From JAICTV01 sp034666045 (lineage in GTDB: Bacteria > Planctomycetota > Phycisphaerae > Tepidisphaerales > Tepidisphaeraceae): a stretch of DNA of 18,077 nt. Of this stretch, positions 7,286 to 17,733 are shown piece after piece (within the stretch, counting starts at the first letter, position 1; each line of letters begins with the position of its first letter). The notes under the pieces are model-generated. The model saw only the letters and a program-made list of their open reading frames with translations, was not told the origin of the DNA and searched no databases. The translations under genes were made by a program, and so were the position numbers. The DNA lies in assembly GCA_034666045.1 (NCBI GenBank), contig JAXDMN010000093.1:1-18077 (forward strand). The letters run 5' to 3'.

Positions 7286-9475
7286 CTACGGCAGCCCGAA
7301 GGTGTTGACTTTGTCGGGTTGCGCGGCGACGGGTTCGAGGACGGCCTCGGGATTTGCACCGATCGTGATTGATTCGCCTTTCCCCAGCTTGAAGTCCTGT
7401 GTCTTGCCGTCGAATTTCACGCGGCATGGTTCGCCGGCGAGGCTTTCGATGCGGACGAACTGTAGCTTGCCGTTGCGTCGTTGGGCGCTCACCAGGAACG
7501 CCCCTTCAGTGCGAAGGTTGTGAAACGTCACGTCCTTCCATGAATCCGGCACGCCGGGGAAGACGCGGATCGTGCCGCCCCAGCTTTGCAGGAGAATGTC
7601 CTGGAGCGTCCGCGCGCCGCTCAGCGGCGTTTCGATCACCGGGCCGGCTTCCATGTAGTGCGTGTTCGGCAGGCAGGCGAATTTGCCCGTGTTGTTGACG
7701 AACGTGTTCAAAAACTTGACCGCGTCGTCCGGGCGTTCAATCGCGGCGGCGATCGAGCTGGCGCCGGTCCAGGAATAACCCCGAAACGCTTTCGGGTCGG
7801 CCAGCCAATGGTCGAAGCTTTTTACGATCAGCTCACGGTTCTCCGGCTGCTCCCAGTTCATCGTGTAGAGCGGGTAGATCATCAGCAGGTGTGAGTAGTG
7901 CCGATGCGATTGGTTCCACGGCACGGAGGCGGACACTTTGAGGCCGTTTTCGTCGGCCGGATAGGGCGTGAGGCGCGCGAGGGTTTCCTTCCACTTGGGG
8001 ATGAGCGGGTCGTTGATCTTCAACCGATCGCACGTGTCGAGCAGCGTCTGGCAGCCCCAGCGCAGCAGCGCGAGGTCGATGTTGGTGTCGGGATTCGGTT
8101 TGGGTTGATTCGGGAACTCCGGCGAATAGCCTTCGTTGATGTGCAGCTTGCCGTCGTCGCCCTCCTTGAGCTGGTGCAGGTAGTAGTTGATTGAGCGCTT
8201 CAAGCGGGGGAAGAGCCGGTCGCGCAGCATCGCGTCATCCATGCTGTAGCGATACTGCATGTAATAGTTGTGCAACGCCCACGGCAGATTGCAGATCTCG
8301 TTGCCGACGGAGCCGCGGCAGTTGTAGCCAGTGGTTCGGCCGACGGCGTCGGAGTCTTCGGAAAAATCCTTCGCATTGGCGGCGAGGTTGGCGGCGCCGG
8401 CGTCGATCATCTTCGTCAGCGATTCGCCGAGCTCGAGGTGGTTGGATGTGTAGACCGGGTAGTAGGTGAGCTGGATGTTGAGGTTCCACCAGATGCGCGG
8501 CCAGGGGGTGTCGTTGTACCACGGGCCGTTCAAATCGACGGCGGGGCGATTCGCGCGGGTAGCGCTGGCGAGCTTGTAGAGCTGGATCCAGTAGAACGAT
8601 TCGAGGCGCGTGTCGGGGATGCTGAGGAAGCTTTTTCTATAAAACTCGCCCCACCACACGCGGTGGGCCTTGAAGAAATTGAAGGGGTCCTGGTTGCGCG
8701 CGTGGTCGATGGTATCGACCGCCTGCTGCATCGCGCCGGCTTGCTTCGGCACGTATCCGACTGTCAGCCAGATGCTGCCGCCGGGGAAACGTGAGTCCCT
8801 GGTTTCGCGCCAGGCGGTGGCGTACTCGCCGCCGTTGAAGATTTTCTGGAGGACGTATTTCGTTTGCCCGTGTGTGCCTTCTTCAGGCGGAGGGCTTGTC
8901 TCGTCGGCGGGGATGGGCTGTTTGTCGCGTATCCAGCGCGGGTTGGCGGAGATGCCGGGCTGAAACTCCCACTTGTAGCCGGCCTCGCCTTCGGTGGCGC
9001 GAAAGGTGATGAGGTTGACCAGGTCGTTGGCGTGCGTGAAGAACGTGATTTCGATTTCGCCCTTGTCGGTCTTCAGCGTGCCTTTGACTTCGGCTTTGAG
9101 CAGGTCCTGCCGGAAATTGCCGCCGGTGATTTTGCCAACGGGTCGCAGGACGAGGTCGCCGATCGGCACGCGGTAGGCTTGTTTCTCCTGAATCATGACG
9201 TCGCTGCGGCCGACACGGAAGCGCAGTCCGGTGCCGTCGTCGGTCGTGTACATCATCAGACCGAGCAGCCCGTTTCCAGTGAACGCGCCTTCACCCCATT
9301 TCGAGGGGACTTTGTTCCAGAGGAGATCGTGACGCGACAAGAACTTGGACCAGTCGACGTTGCTTTTGAGCTCGGCGGGACGCGCGACGCGCGGCATCGC
9401 GGCTAGGGCGATCAGCGTGATGAAAATCGCGATAACGTACCGCTTCGCAGAAGTGCTTATCGCAGATGTGGACAT
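7286..9475 (-). CDS. Secreted GH95-like glycoside hydrolase
   Basis: A 729-aa exported glycosidase-like protein. Residues 1-34 form a signal peptide (KRYVIAIFITLIALAAMP, then a likely cut after ARPA). Residues 41-270 look like an N-terminal beta-sandwich (GNGLLGLMMY at 68-77). Residues 291-640 look like an (alpha/alpha)6 barrel, followed by a beta domain. Motifs parallel GH95 (alpha-L-fucosidase/galactosidase): WNLN with Asn331 and Asn333 followed by YYP, SPEF with Glu453 as candidate acid, HRHYSHL at 524-530, and LLQSWGGTIRVFPGVP. Where GH95 usually has IDGNFG with a catalytic Asp, this protein reads VIETPLSG (Glu615), so the exact family and specificity are uncertain. It could be a related, unclassified family. 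The start at 9475 is supported by AAGGGAG 5 nt upstream. It leads the leftward hydrolase cluster. Confidence 0.75.
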   Translation of the reverse strand: MSTSAISTSAKRYVIAIFITLIALAAMPRVARPAELKSNVDWSKFLSRHDLLWNKVPSKWGEGAFTGNGLLGLMMYTTDDGTGLRFRVGRSDVMIQEKQAYRVPIGDLVLRPVGKITGGNFRQDLLKAEVKGTLKTDKGEIEITFFTHANDLVNLITFRATEGEAGYKWEFQPGISANPRWIRDKQPIPADETSPPPEEGTHGQTKYVLQKIFNGGEYATAWRETRDSRFPGGSIWLTVGYVPKQAGAMQQAVDTIDHARNQDPFNFFKAHRVWWGEFYRKSFLSIPDTRLESFYWIQLYKLASATRANRPAVDLNGPWYNDTPWPRIWWNLNIQLTYYPVYTSNHLELGESLTKMIDAGAANLAANAKDFSEDSDAVGRTTGYNCRGSVGNEICNLPWALHNYYMQYRYSMDDAMLRDRLFPRLKRSINYYLHQLKEGDDGKLHINEGYSPEFPNQPKPNPDTNIDLALLRWGCQTLLDTCDRLKINDPLIPKWKETLARLTPYPADENGLKVSASVPWNQSHRHYSHLLMIYPLYTMNWEQPENRELIVKSFDHWLADPKAFRGYSWTGASSIAAAIERPDDAVKFLNTFVNNTGKFACLPNTHYMEAGPVIETPLSGARTLQDILLQSWGGTIRVFPGVPDSWKDVTFHNLRTEGAFLVSAQRRNGKLQFVRIESLAGEPCRVKFDGKTQDFKLGKGESITIGANPEAVLEPVAAQPDKVNTFGLP

Positions 9476-9496
9476 CGAATCTCCCTTGATTACATT
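9469..9496 (+). promoter_or_regulatory. Candidate carB promoter overlapping the glycosidase start
   Basis: TGGACA (9469-9474), a 16-bp spacer and TACATT (9491-9496) resemble a sigma-70 promoter (5 of 6 and 4 of 6 matches). Transcription would start near 9503, right before the TTG start of carB at 9506. The -35 box covers the ATG of the divergent glycosidase gene. This is a weak, pattern-based call. Confidence 0.3.
9481..9487 (-). promoter_or_regulatory. Ribosome binding site of the glycosidase gene
   Basis: AAGGGAG on the minus strand, 5 nt before the ATG at 9475. It fixes this start and rules out the long upstream in-frame extension that runs antisense through carB. Confidence 0.7.
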
Positions 9497-9505
9497 GCTC
9501 CGACT

Positions 9506-13072
<3,567 letters not shown>

Positions 13073-13088
13073 GCGGTCTTCGGTCTTC

Positions 13089-13156
13089 GGGGGAGCCGGC
13101 CCGTCCTCGGGCGGAATAGCACGAATACCCCTGCCCGAGGACGGGCCGGCTCTCCT
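13089..13156. repeat. Palindromic repeat C after carB (68 bp), possible terminator
   Basis: Inverted repeat with 20 perfectly paired bases at 13093-13112 (GAGCCGGCCCGTCCTCGGGC) and 13133-13152, extended with mismatches to 13089 and 13156, around a 20-nt centre. It starts 17 nt after the carB stop. TTTTT follows at 13162-13166, not directly after the stem, so it could act as a poor intrinsic terminator between carB and the sigma gene. The same architecture as repeats A, B and D suggests a mobile palindrome. Confidence 0.75.
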
Positions 13157-13204
13157 CATTCTTTTTCCTGTCAAACCATGCTCTTGGTCATACACATCCC
13201 ATCG

Positions 13205-13210
13205 AAAGGG
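13205..13210 (+). promoter_or_regulatory. Ribosome binding site of the sigma factor gene
   Basis: AAAGGG is 5 nt before the ATG at 13216 and supports this start. Confidence 0.55.
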
Positions 13211-13215
13211 CACGT

Positions 13216-15414
13216 ATGACCGATGGCGAGCTATTACAGCGATACGCGGCGAATCGCGACGGCGAGGCGTTTGCGGAGATCGTCCGCCGGCATGGCGGGA
13301 TGGTCCACGCGACGGCCCGGCGGTTGGCGCGCGACGAGGCGGAGGACGTCACGCAGGCGGTTTTTCTGCTGCTGGCGCAGAAGGCCGGCAAACTCGTCCG
13401 ATATCGCAATCTCGCCGGTTGGCTCTACAACGTCGCGCGATACTGCGCATCCAACGCGCAGCGCATGCACGGGCGGCGGAAACGACACCTGGAAAACTAT
13501 CAGCAGCAGGAGAGCGTCGTGAAACAAAGCGCCGTCTCGACTGATCCGCATGCGATGGTGAGCGAGATGCTCGACGCTGGGCTCACGCAGTTAAAAGACG
13601 ACCAGCGGCAGGCGGTGCTGCTGCGATACATCGAAGGGCTCACGCTCAACGAGGCGGCCGAGCGACTCGGCGTCAATACGGCGGCGGTGGCGAAGCGCGC
13701 GGAGCGCGGCGTCACGCGGCTTCGCCAGTATTTCGCTGCGCGCGGCGTGACGCTGTCCGACGCGGCGCTGGCGGCGACGCCGATCACGACCACGTTAGCA
13801 GCAAGCCTGAGCCAACTTGCCACCGGCGCGGCGCCGGCGAAGGGCGCAGTGACGATCGCATCGGCGACCGGCACGACAATGACTCTCGCAACGGTGAAGG
13901 CGGCGGCCGTCGTGCTTCTCGCGGTGGCAGGCGTGACCGCGGCGGCGGTTGGCGTCGCGAAAGTCGCGCGGCCAACACCGAATTCATCGCAGGCGTCGAC
14001 CCAGCCCGTTACTCAAAGCATGGCAGCAACCCCGCCGCCCGCTGCCGGCCTGACGCAGGACACCGGCCGCGCCGTCGCGACGCAATTCACACGTGCGTTG
14101 CGCGATCGCGACGAGGAAGCGGTCGCGAAGCTGCTCATTGCCAACTCCCCCGACGAAGCGCGCGCCGCGGCGGCGGGTTTCATCGCGCGGATTCGCGACG
14201 GCATGTACGCAGCGTTCCCAAATCGGCTCGATCAGGTCGTCAACAGCATGTTCATGTCGAGCCAGCAGGGCGAGATGATCTACGCGACGCTCGACACGAG
14301 CACGCCGACCGACGCCGACGTGCAACGTCTTTCGATCCGCCTCGAGCCGGTCGCCGGGCAGTGGCGGGTGCGCGACGCGAAAATCAGTGACGCGGACGCG
14401 ATCCGCGAATCGTCGCCAAAAGCGCCGCCGGCGACGGCGCCGCTCGATCCGAACGTCCCGGCCGGCACATACACGAACGCGGCGGAGATTTTTCAGCAGT
14501 TCCAGTCGCGCATGAACTACGAAGCGGACCCGGCGGCGCTCGAGAAGCAGAAGCCGCTCGTCCTGGAGAATCTCAAGCTCGCGCAAGATGACCTGAAAAA
14601 GCTCGCCGCCGCGCTGCGGTCGACGGATCTGGCGATTCCCGACCAGAACGTGATCGACGTCAATAAATGGCTCGAGGAAGCGCGCCGGGTGCTCGATCAG
14701 CAGGGCGCGGACGCGTTCTTCAAGTTCGGCGACGGCGTGCGGAACGACCAGGCGTTCATCGCTGCATCGAAGAAGATCTGGGGCTTGAGTGAAACGCTTC
14801 TCGCGCGCGCCGAGGCGGAATCGGAGCGGCTGCACGCGGGGACGCGTCCGCCGTCGTTCGCGCCGCCGATCGAGCTGACGTTGTCCTGGGACAACAGCAT
14901 GCACTCCATCCCGGGGCCGGTGACCGTGCCGCAATGGTTTCGCGACAGCCCGACGTTCAAAGTGTGGCAGAAGCGTCACGACGTTCGCCGCTTCCGCACG
15001 CGCGACGACGCCGGCAACGTGTACGAAATCCAATGCAGCGGCGGGATGAAGGGCGAGGACGGGCGGACGTATGAGGTGATCCCGCACATCAGCATGTTCC
15101 GCCCGGACGGCACGCTGGCGGCCGCGGCGGAGTATGACCATTTCGGGCGGGCGGTGGGGTGGGGGACGTTCGACAAGACCGGAAAAGTCTTCGTGACGAA
15201 AGTCGTGACCGAGCGGAGCGGTAGCGCGACAGATGCGCCGGCGAAAGTCGCGCAGGTGATCTTCTTCGACGAGAAGAAGAACCAGCGTATGTGGGAAGTC
15301 GAGAAGGACAACGTCGTGTCGATGGAATTATCAAAGGACCCGATCGGGGGATCGGTCAAGACGTTGCGCGGTGGACGTAAACCACGAGCACACGCGACAA
15401 CACGCGCTATTTAG
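13216..15414 (+). CDS. ECF sigma factor with membrane helix and large C-terminal extension
   Basis: Extracytoplasmic-function sigma-70 protein of 732 aa, against about 180-200 for a normal ECF sigma. Region 2 is at about 8-90 (FAEIVRRHGGMVHATARRL, DEAEDVTQAVFLLLAQKA, GWLYNVARYCASNAQRM). Region 4 is at about 118-173 (RQAVLLRYIEGLTLNEAAER, then a helix-turn-helix ending in RGVTRLRQYF). An Ala/Thr-rich linker leads to one membrane helix at about 227-250. The remaining 480 residues are probably extracytoplasmic: a Pro/Thr spacer, an NTF2-like-sized segment (about 280-392), a helical segment (423-540) and a beta-rich end with RPDGTLAAAAEYDHFGRA and TFDKTGKVF repeats. Fusions of this kind are frequent in Planctomycetota. 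It probably senses envelope signals directly, since no anti-sigma gene is adjacent. The TAG stop abuts repeat D. Confidence 0.88.
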   Translation: MTDGELLQRYAANRDGEAFAEIVRRHGGMVHATARRLARDEAEDVTQAVFLLLAQKAGKLVRYRNLAGWLYNVARYCASNAQRMHGRRKRHLENYQQQESVVKQSAVSTDPHAMVSEMLDAGLTQLKDDQRQAVLLRYIEGLTLNEAAERLGVNTAAVAKRAERGVTRLRQYFAARGVTLSDAALAATPITTTLAASLSQLATGAAPAKGAVTIASATGTTMTLATVKAAAVVLLAVAGVTAAAVGVAKVARPTPNSSQASTQPVTQSMAATPPPAAGLTQDTGRAVATQFTRALRDRDEEAVAKLLIANSPDEARAAAAGFIARIRDGMYAAFPNRLDQVVNSMFMSSQQGEMIYATLDTSTPTDADVQRLSIRLEPVAGQWRVRDAKISDADAIRESSPKAPPATAPLDPNVPAGTYTNAAEIFQQFQSRMNYEADPAALEKQKPLVLENLKLAQDDLKKLAAALRSTDLAIPDQNVIDVNKWLEEARRVLDQQGADAFFKFGDGVRNDQAFIAASKKIWGLSETLLARAEAESERLHAGTRPPSFAPPIELTLSWDNSMHSIPGPVTVPQWFRDSPTFKVWQKRHDVRRFRTRDDAGNVYEIQCSGGMKGEDGRTYEVIPHISMFRPDGTLAAAAEYDHFGRAVGWGTFDKTGKVFVTKVVTERSGSATDAPAKVAQVIFFDEKKNQRMWEVEKDNVVSMELSKDPIGGSVKTLRGGRKPRAHATTRAI

Positions 15415-15515
15415 CCATTTAGCCACGTCGCTTGCGACGTGCGTGGGCGCACGAGCGGGAGACATGCGCGTCTCGCAGATCGAACGATCGCGCGTCGCAA
15501 GCGACGCGGCTAAAT
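15409..15515. repeat. Palindromic repeat D at the sigma gene stop (107 bp)
   Basis: Arms at 15417-15443 and 15489-15515 pair over 27 bp with two mismatches, both transitions. The arm begins ATTTAGCCACGTCGCTTGCG and contains its own palindrome CGTCGC-TT-GCGACG, so each arm can fold alone. The centre is 45 nt. The first 8 bases, ATTTAGCC, are duplicated directly upstream (15409-15416), and that copy supplies the TAG stop of the sigma factor gene. A short duplicated edge could be a trace of insertion. Confidence 0.8.
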
Positions 15516-15565
15516 GGGGAGCGCGTGACATGGTGGAGCGCGCGACGCGACGATCGTTTGCGCGC

Positions 15566-15603
15566 AAAAAAAGATGACCGAAGCTGGTCATGCTTCGGTC
15601 ATC
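15566..15603 (-). terminator. Intrinsic terminator of the SirB1-like gene
   Basis: On the minus strand, a perfect 12-bp stem (GATGACCGAAGC, 7-nt loop, GCTTCGGTCATC) is followed directly by TTTTTTT (15572-15566). It lies 39 nt after the TAA of the gene at 15643. The plus-strand side has no T-run, so it works only leftwards. Confidence 0.85.
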
Positions 15604-15642
15604 CAAAAAATGGAAAAGCTGCCTGCACCCGGAACGACGCGA

Positions 15643-16476
15643 TTATTTCAGCACGTCGAGCAGTTGTGTCAGCTCGTTGCGCTGCGGGTCGTCCGGGTTG
15701 TTCTTGAGATAGCGGTCGAGCCAGACCGACGCCGGCTGCGACAGGCCGCACCGGGCCAGCACCAGCGCGAGGTCGCGCTGAAGTTGCTCGCGCTTGGGCC
15801 ACAAAAGCATTTCCATTTCCAGCACGGCGGCGACGTCGGCGAAGTGGCCGCTGTTGCCGAACGTGTGCAGCAGGTTCTGAAGCATGCGCGTCAGCCAGTG
15901 ACGGTTGCTGACCGGCTGCAAGAGCTCATCGCTCCACTCCACGTCGGGCCCCAGCATTTCCTGCATGCGGGCGTGCGCTTCGTCGACGGTGACCAATCGC
16001 CCGCCGGCGAACGCATCGACGAGCATGATCTTTTCGTCCACCTCGACGCCGCAGAGGAAGTGGCCCGGCAGCCCGACGCCCCACGCGCGCAGGCCGAGCC
16101 GCTCCGCCACGATTTTGTAGACGAGGCTGAGCGTGATCGGCAGGCCACGCTTCGTGCGCAGCACTTCGGGGAGATAGCTGTTCGCGGTGTTGTAGTAATC
16201 CTCCTCGTTGCCGATGAAACCTTGTTCGTCGAAGAGCACATCATGGAGGTGGGCGATGATCGCCTGCGCCTGCGTGCCGCGGACGCGCGAGCGGACGGTG
16301 TCGGCGTAGCGCTGCAAGGTCGCATCGACGCTGGCGTAGTCGACGTTGTCGAGCTGGTGCATCGCGATGGCGGTGGCGCCGTGGACGAGTGCATCGGGCG
16401 ACTCAATCGCGCCCACCTGCCGAGCCAGCAGGTTGAACGCTTCCGGTGCACAGCAAAGTGGGAGGGCGGGTTTCAT
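15643..16476 (-). CDS. SirB1-like transglutaminase-like/TPR protein
   Basis: A 277-aa protein of the SirB1 type (transglutaminase-like core followed by a TPR-like helical region). Key stretches are YYNTANSYLPEVLRTKRGLP at 94-113, then ITLSLVYKIVAERLGL, GVGLPGHFLC at 133-142 (His139) and LVDAFAGG at 152-159 (Asp154). These match the family pattern NSyLp-vL-GiPitLs-lGvglPGHF. The position before the PITLS helix has no cysteine, so thiol catalysis is unlikely, as in other SirB1 proteins. The C-terminal 190-277 is helical, ending WLDRYLKNNPDDPQRNELTQ, a TPR-like pattern. The family role is poorly defined. The start at 16476 has GGAG 9 nt upstream; in-frame starts at 16497 and 16593 lack one. No signal peptide is obvious. 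A strong intrinsic terminator follows. Confidence 0.85.
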   Translation of the reverse strand: MKPALPLCCAPEAFNLLARQVGAIESPDALVHGATAIAMHQLDNVDYASVDATLQRYADTVRSRVRGTQAQAIIAHLHDVLFDEQGFIGNEEDYYNTANSYLPEVLRTKRGLPITLSLVYKIVAERLGLRAWGVGLPGHFLCGVEVDEKIMLVDAFAGGRLVTVDEAHARMQEMLGPDVEWSDELLQPVSNRHWLTRMLQNLLHTFGNSGHFADVAAVLEMEMLLWPKREQLQRDLALVLARCGLSQPASVWLDRYLKNNPDDPQRNELTQLLDVLK

Positions 16477-16485
16477 GACTGAGTG

Positions 16486-16489
16486 CTCC
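16486..16489 (-). promoter_or_regulatory. Ribosome binding site deciding the SirB1-like start
   Basis: GGAG on the minus strand lies 9 nt before the ATG at 16476. The upstream in-frame starts at 16497 and 16593 have no purine-rich site. Confidence 0.45.
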
Positions 16490-16536
16490 GTCGTCATCCG
16501 TCTGAAAAACAACGTCGGCCGGTCCATCGCGCGGTC

Positions 16537-16562
16537 ACTGTCCGGGGTGACTGTCCGGGGTG
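16537..16562. repeat. 13-bp tandem duplication
   Basis: ACTGTCCGGGGTG occurs twice back to back (16537-16549 and 16550-16562), a perfect direct repeat with no spacer, in the leader region of the SirB1-like gene. It could be replication slippage or a pair of protein-binding sites. Confidence 0.8.
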
Positions 16563-16758
16563 ATGGCATCCCCGTAGCCGTTTTATCGGTCAACTCACAC
16601 GGTTTCGTGCGTTTATCTGTAGTGCATACCGCGTGCCACGGGCGGCGGGGCGGTGGGAGTTCTCAAAACTTGCGGACAACGCGGGATGTATCGACTGAAA
16701 CGGCTGGACGGTGGGTCATTATCCAACCAGTGGGATGCGGAATCGGCCGGTTAGGGAT

Positions 16759-16799
16759 TGGCTACGAGTGACGTTCTGACGGCTGCTCAGCCGTAGCCA
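16759..16799. repeat. Palindromic repeat E at the end of the small unknown gene
   Basis: Outer arms TGGCTACG (16759-16766) and CGTAGCCA (16792-16799) flank an inner hairpin ACGGCTG-CT-CAGCCGT (16779-16794). The two stems share the bases 16792-16794, so they are alternatives. The TAG stop of the minus-strand gene (16764-16762) lies within the outer arm. Confidence 0.6.
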
Positions 16800-17088
16800 C
16801 TGTCGTGGCCGTCGTCCATGAGCGCAGCCGCGACAGCCGATGGATGCTGCGGGCCAACTGCATCAGCTCCGTGCGGCGCAACCGTCCGATCGGCCGCGCC
16901 GGATCGAGCTGCAAGCGCGCCATCGCCTGACTAATCGCCTGCGGGCACGTATCTGCCGTCGCCGCCGCGGCGTGCGACAACGACTGCGCGAGCGGCTCGT
17001 GCGGCGAGAGGTGCTGACGCGTCGACAGTGCATCGAGCAGATCGTCGGTGCCGGAATTCGGCGGGCGGCGAAGCAGCGATCGATTCAT
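16762..17088 (-). CDS. Small hypothetical protein
   Basis: A 108-aa protein that is not recognised. It is rich in Arg, Leu, Ala and Ser. The central part, AISQAMARLQLDPARPIGRL, then RRTELMQLARSIHRLSRL, looks helical and amphipathic. There is no membrane helix or signal peptide, and the charge is strongly positive. The ATG at 17088 is chosen because the minus strand has GAGAGAGAGGA ending 6 nt before it; an ATG at 17094 is too close to that site. The last residues (TAEQPSERHS) and the TAG stop come from palindrome E, so the original protein may have been shorter. It lies upstream of the SirB1-like gene in the same direction and divergent from nuoA. The ribosome site is the main support, and it could still be non-coding. 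Confidence 0.45.
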   Translation of the reverse strand: MNRSLLRRPPNSGTDDLLDALSTRQHLSPHEPLAQSLSHAAAATADTCPQAISQAMARLQLDPARPIGRLRRTELMQLARSIHRLSRLRSWTTATTVATAEQPSERHS

Positions 17089-17094
17089 CCTCAT

Positions 17095-17105
17095 TCCTCT
17101 CTCTC
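17095..17105 (-). promoter_or_regulatory. Ribosome binding site of the small hypothetical gene
   Basis: GAGAGAGAGGA on the minus strand, a strong purine run 6 nt before the ATG at 17088. It is the best evidence that this small frame is translated. Confidence 0.5.
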
Positions 17106-17198
17106 GCAGGCGGCGATTGGTCTCGCCAGCTAAGAGTATAGCCACGGGCCGGACGCGAAAACCACTCTGCCTAAGCTGGCGTGTTCGCCGCGGCGAAC

Positions 17199-17227
17199 TT
17201 GCCCTTTTTAGCATCGCGACTTACGCT
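17199..17227 (+). promoter_or_regulatory. Weak candidate promoter for nuoA
   Basis: TTGCCC (17199-17204), 17 bp, then TACGCT (17222-17227), 11 nt before the ATG at 17239. Matches are 4 of 6 and 3 of 6, so the call is tentative. No ribosome binding site precedes the ATG. Confidence 0.2.
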
Positions 17228-17238
17228 TTGCTCTCGAC

Positions 17239-17721
17239 ATGGAACTGGCTCTATCGATCACGATTTTCATCGCATTCGGCGCCGGGTTCGTGCTGGTGAA
17301 CATGGTGGTCGGCCAGCTCGCCCGGCCGCAGATCCCGAATCCGGAAAAGGCGACGGTTTACGAATGCGGCGAGCCGACCATCGGCTCATCGTGGGTGCAG
17401 TTCGACCTGCGCTTCTACATTGTCGCGCTCGTCTACCTGATCTTCGATGTTGAAGTCGCGCTCTTCTACCCCTGGGCGGTTGCCTACGGGAGCGCCCCCC
17501 GCCTGGCGGCGGAACTGGGCATGACGACGCAGTCGCTGCGCGGCGTGGCGATCGTCGACATGCTCTTCTTTTTCGGCGTGCTGCTGGTCGGGTTCGCGTA
17601 CCTGTGGCGCTTCGGTTACCTCGACTGGGTCCGCAGCGCGGCGACGACGAGCCTGAAAATCGACTACCAACCCGGTGTCGATCTCCGCCGTGAGGCGCGC
17701 ACCGACCGCGCCGCGATGTAA
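17239..17721 (+). CDS. nuoA: NADH-quinone oxidoreductase subunit A
   Basis: Membrane subunit of respiratory complex I (NDH-1), which couples NADH oxidation by quinone to proton pumping across the inner membrane. It has 160 aa, somewhat longer than the roughly 120-150 of most relatives because of a hydrophilic C-terminal tail (131-160). There are three membrane helices at about 4-26, 58-80 and 104-124. The conserved loop YECGEPTIGSSWVQFDLRFY is at 41-60 (Cys43) and LIFDVEVALFYPWAV is at 67-81 (Asp70, Glu72), both diagnostic. The ATG at 17239 gives the usual short N-terminus before helix 1. No other complex I subunit lies in the window. The next gene, 12 nt away, is unrelated, so nuoA seems separated from nuoB and the rest. 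Confidence 0.95.
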   Translation: MELALSITIFIAFGAGFVLVNMVVGQLARPQIPNPEKATVYECGEPTIGSSWVQFDLRFYIVALVYLIFDVEVALFYPWAVAYGSAPRLAAELGMTTQSLRGVAIVDMLFFFGVLLVGFAYLWRFGYLDWVRSAATTSLKIDYQPGVDLRREARTDRAAM

Positions 17722-17733
17722 ACTCTTTTATCG

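Larger units (their letters stand above)
16477..16761. other. Intergenic region upstream of the SirB1-like gene
   Basis: 285 bp between two minus-strand genes. It holds the GGAG ribosome binding site at 16486-16489, the 13-bp tandem repeat at 16537-16562 and, at its right end, the outer arm of palindrome E. Possible promoter pieces on the minus strand (TTGACC near 16588, AGATAAAC near 16615) are not properly spaced, so no promoter is called. Open frames here on the plus strand have no ribosome binding site or recognisable product. Confidence 0.5.

Noticed and set aside
13984..14065. Possible frameshift or fusion artefact between sigma domain and tail
   Set aside because: The frame is continuous through a membrane helix and a Pro/Thr spacer, and such extensions are known in planctomycete ECF sigma factors.
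13984..15141. 385-aa minus-strand frame opposite the sigma factor tail
   Set aside because: Arg/His/Val-rich shadow with no ribosome binding site or motif.
15409..15515. Two-repeat CRISPR-like array
   Set aside because: The two arms are inverted, not direct, there is only one pair and no cas gene is present.
15574..16482. 302-aa plus-strand frame opposite the SirB1-like gene
   Set aside because: It begins inside a terminator stem and has shadow composition. The minus strand has the SirB1 motifs.
16346..16771. 141-aa plus-strand frame across the intergenic region
   Set aside because: Its first part is antisense to the SirB1-like gene, with no ribosome binding site and no recognisable product.
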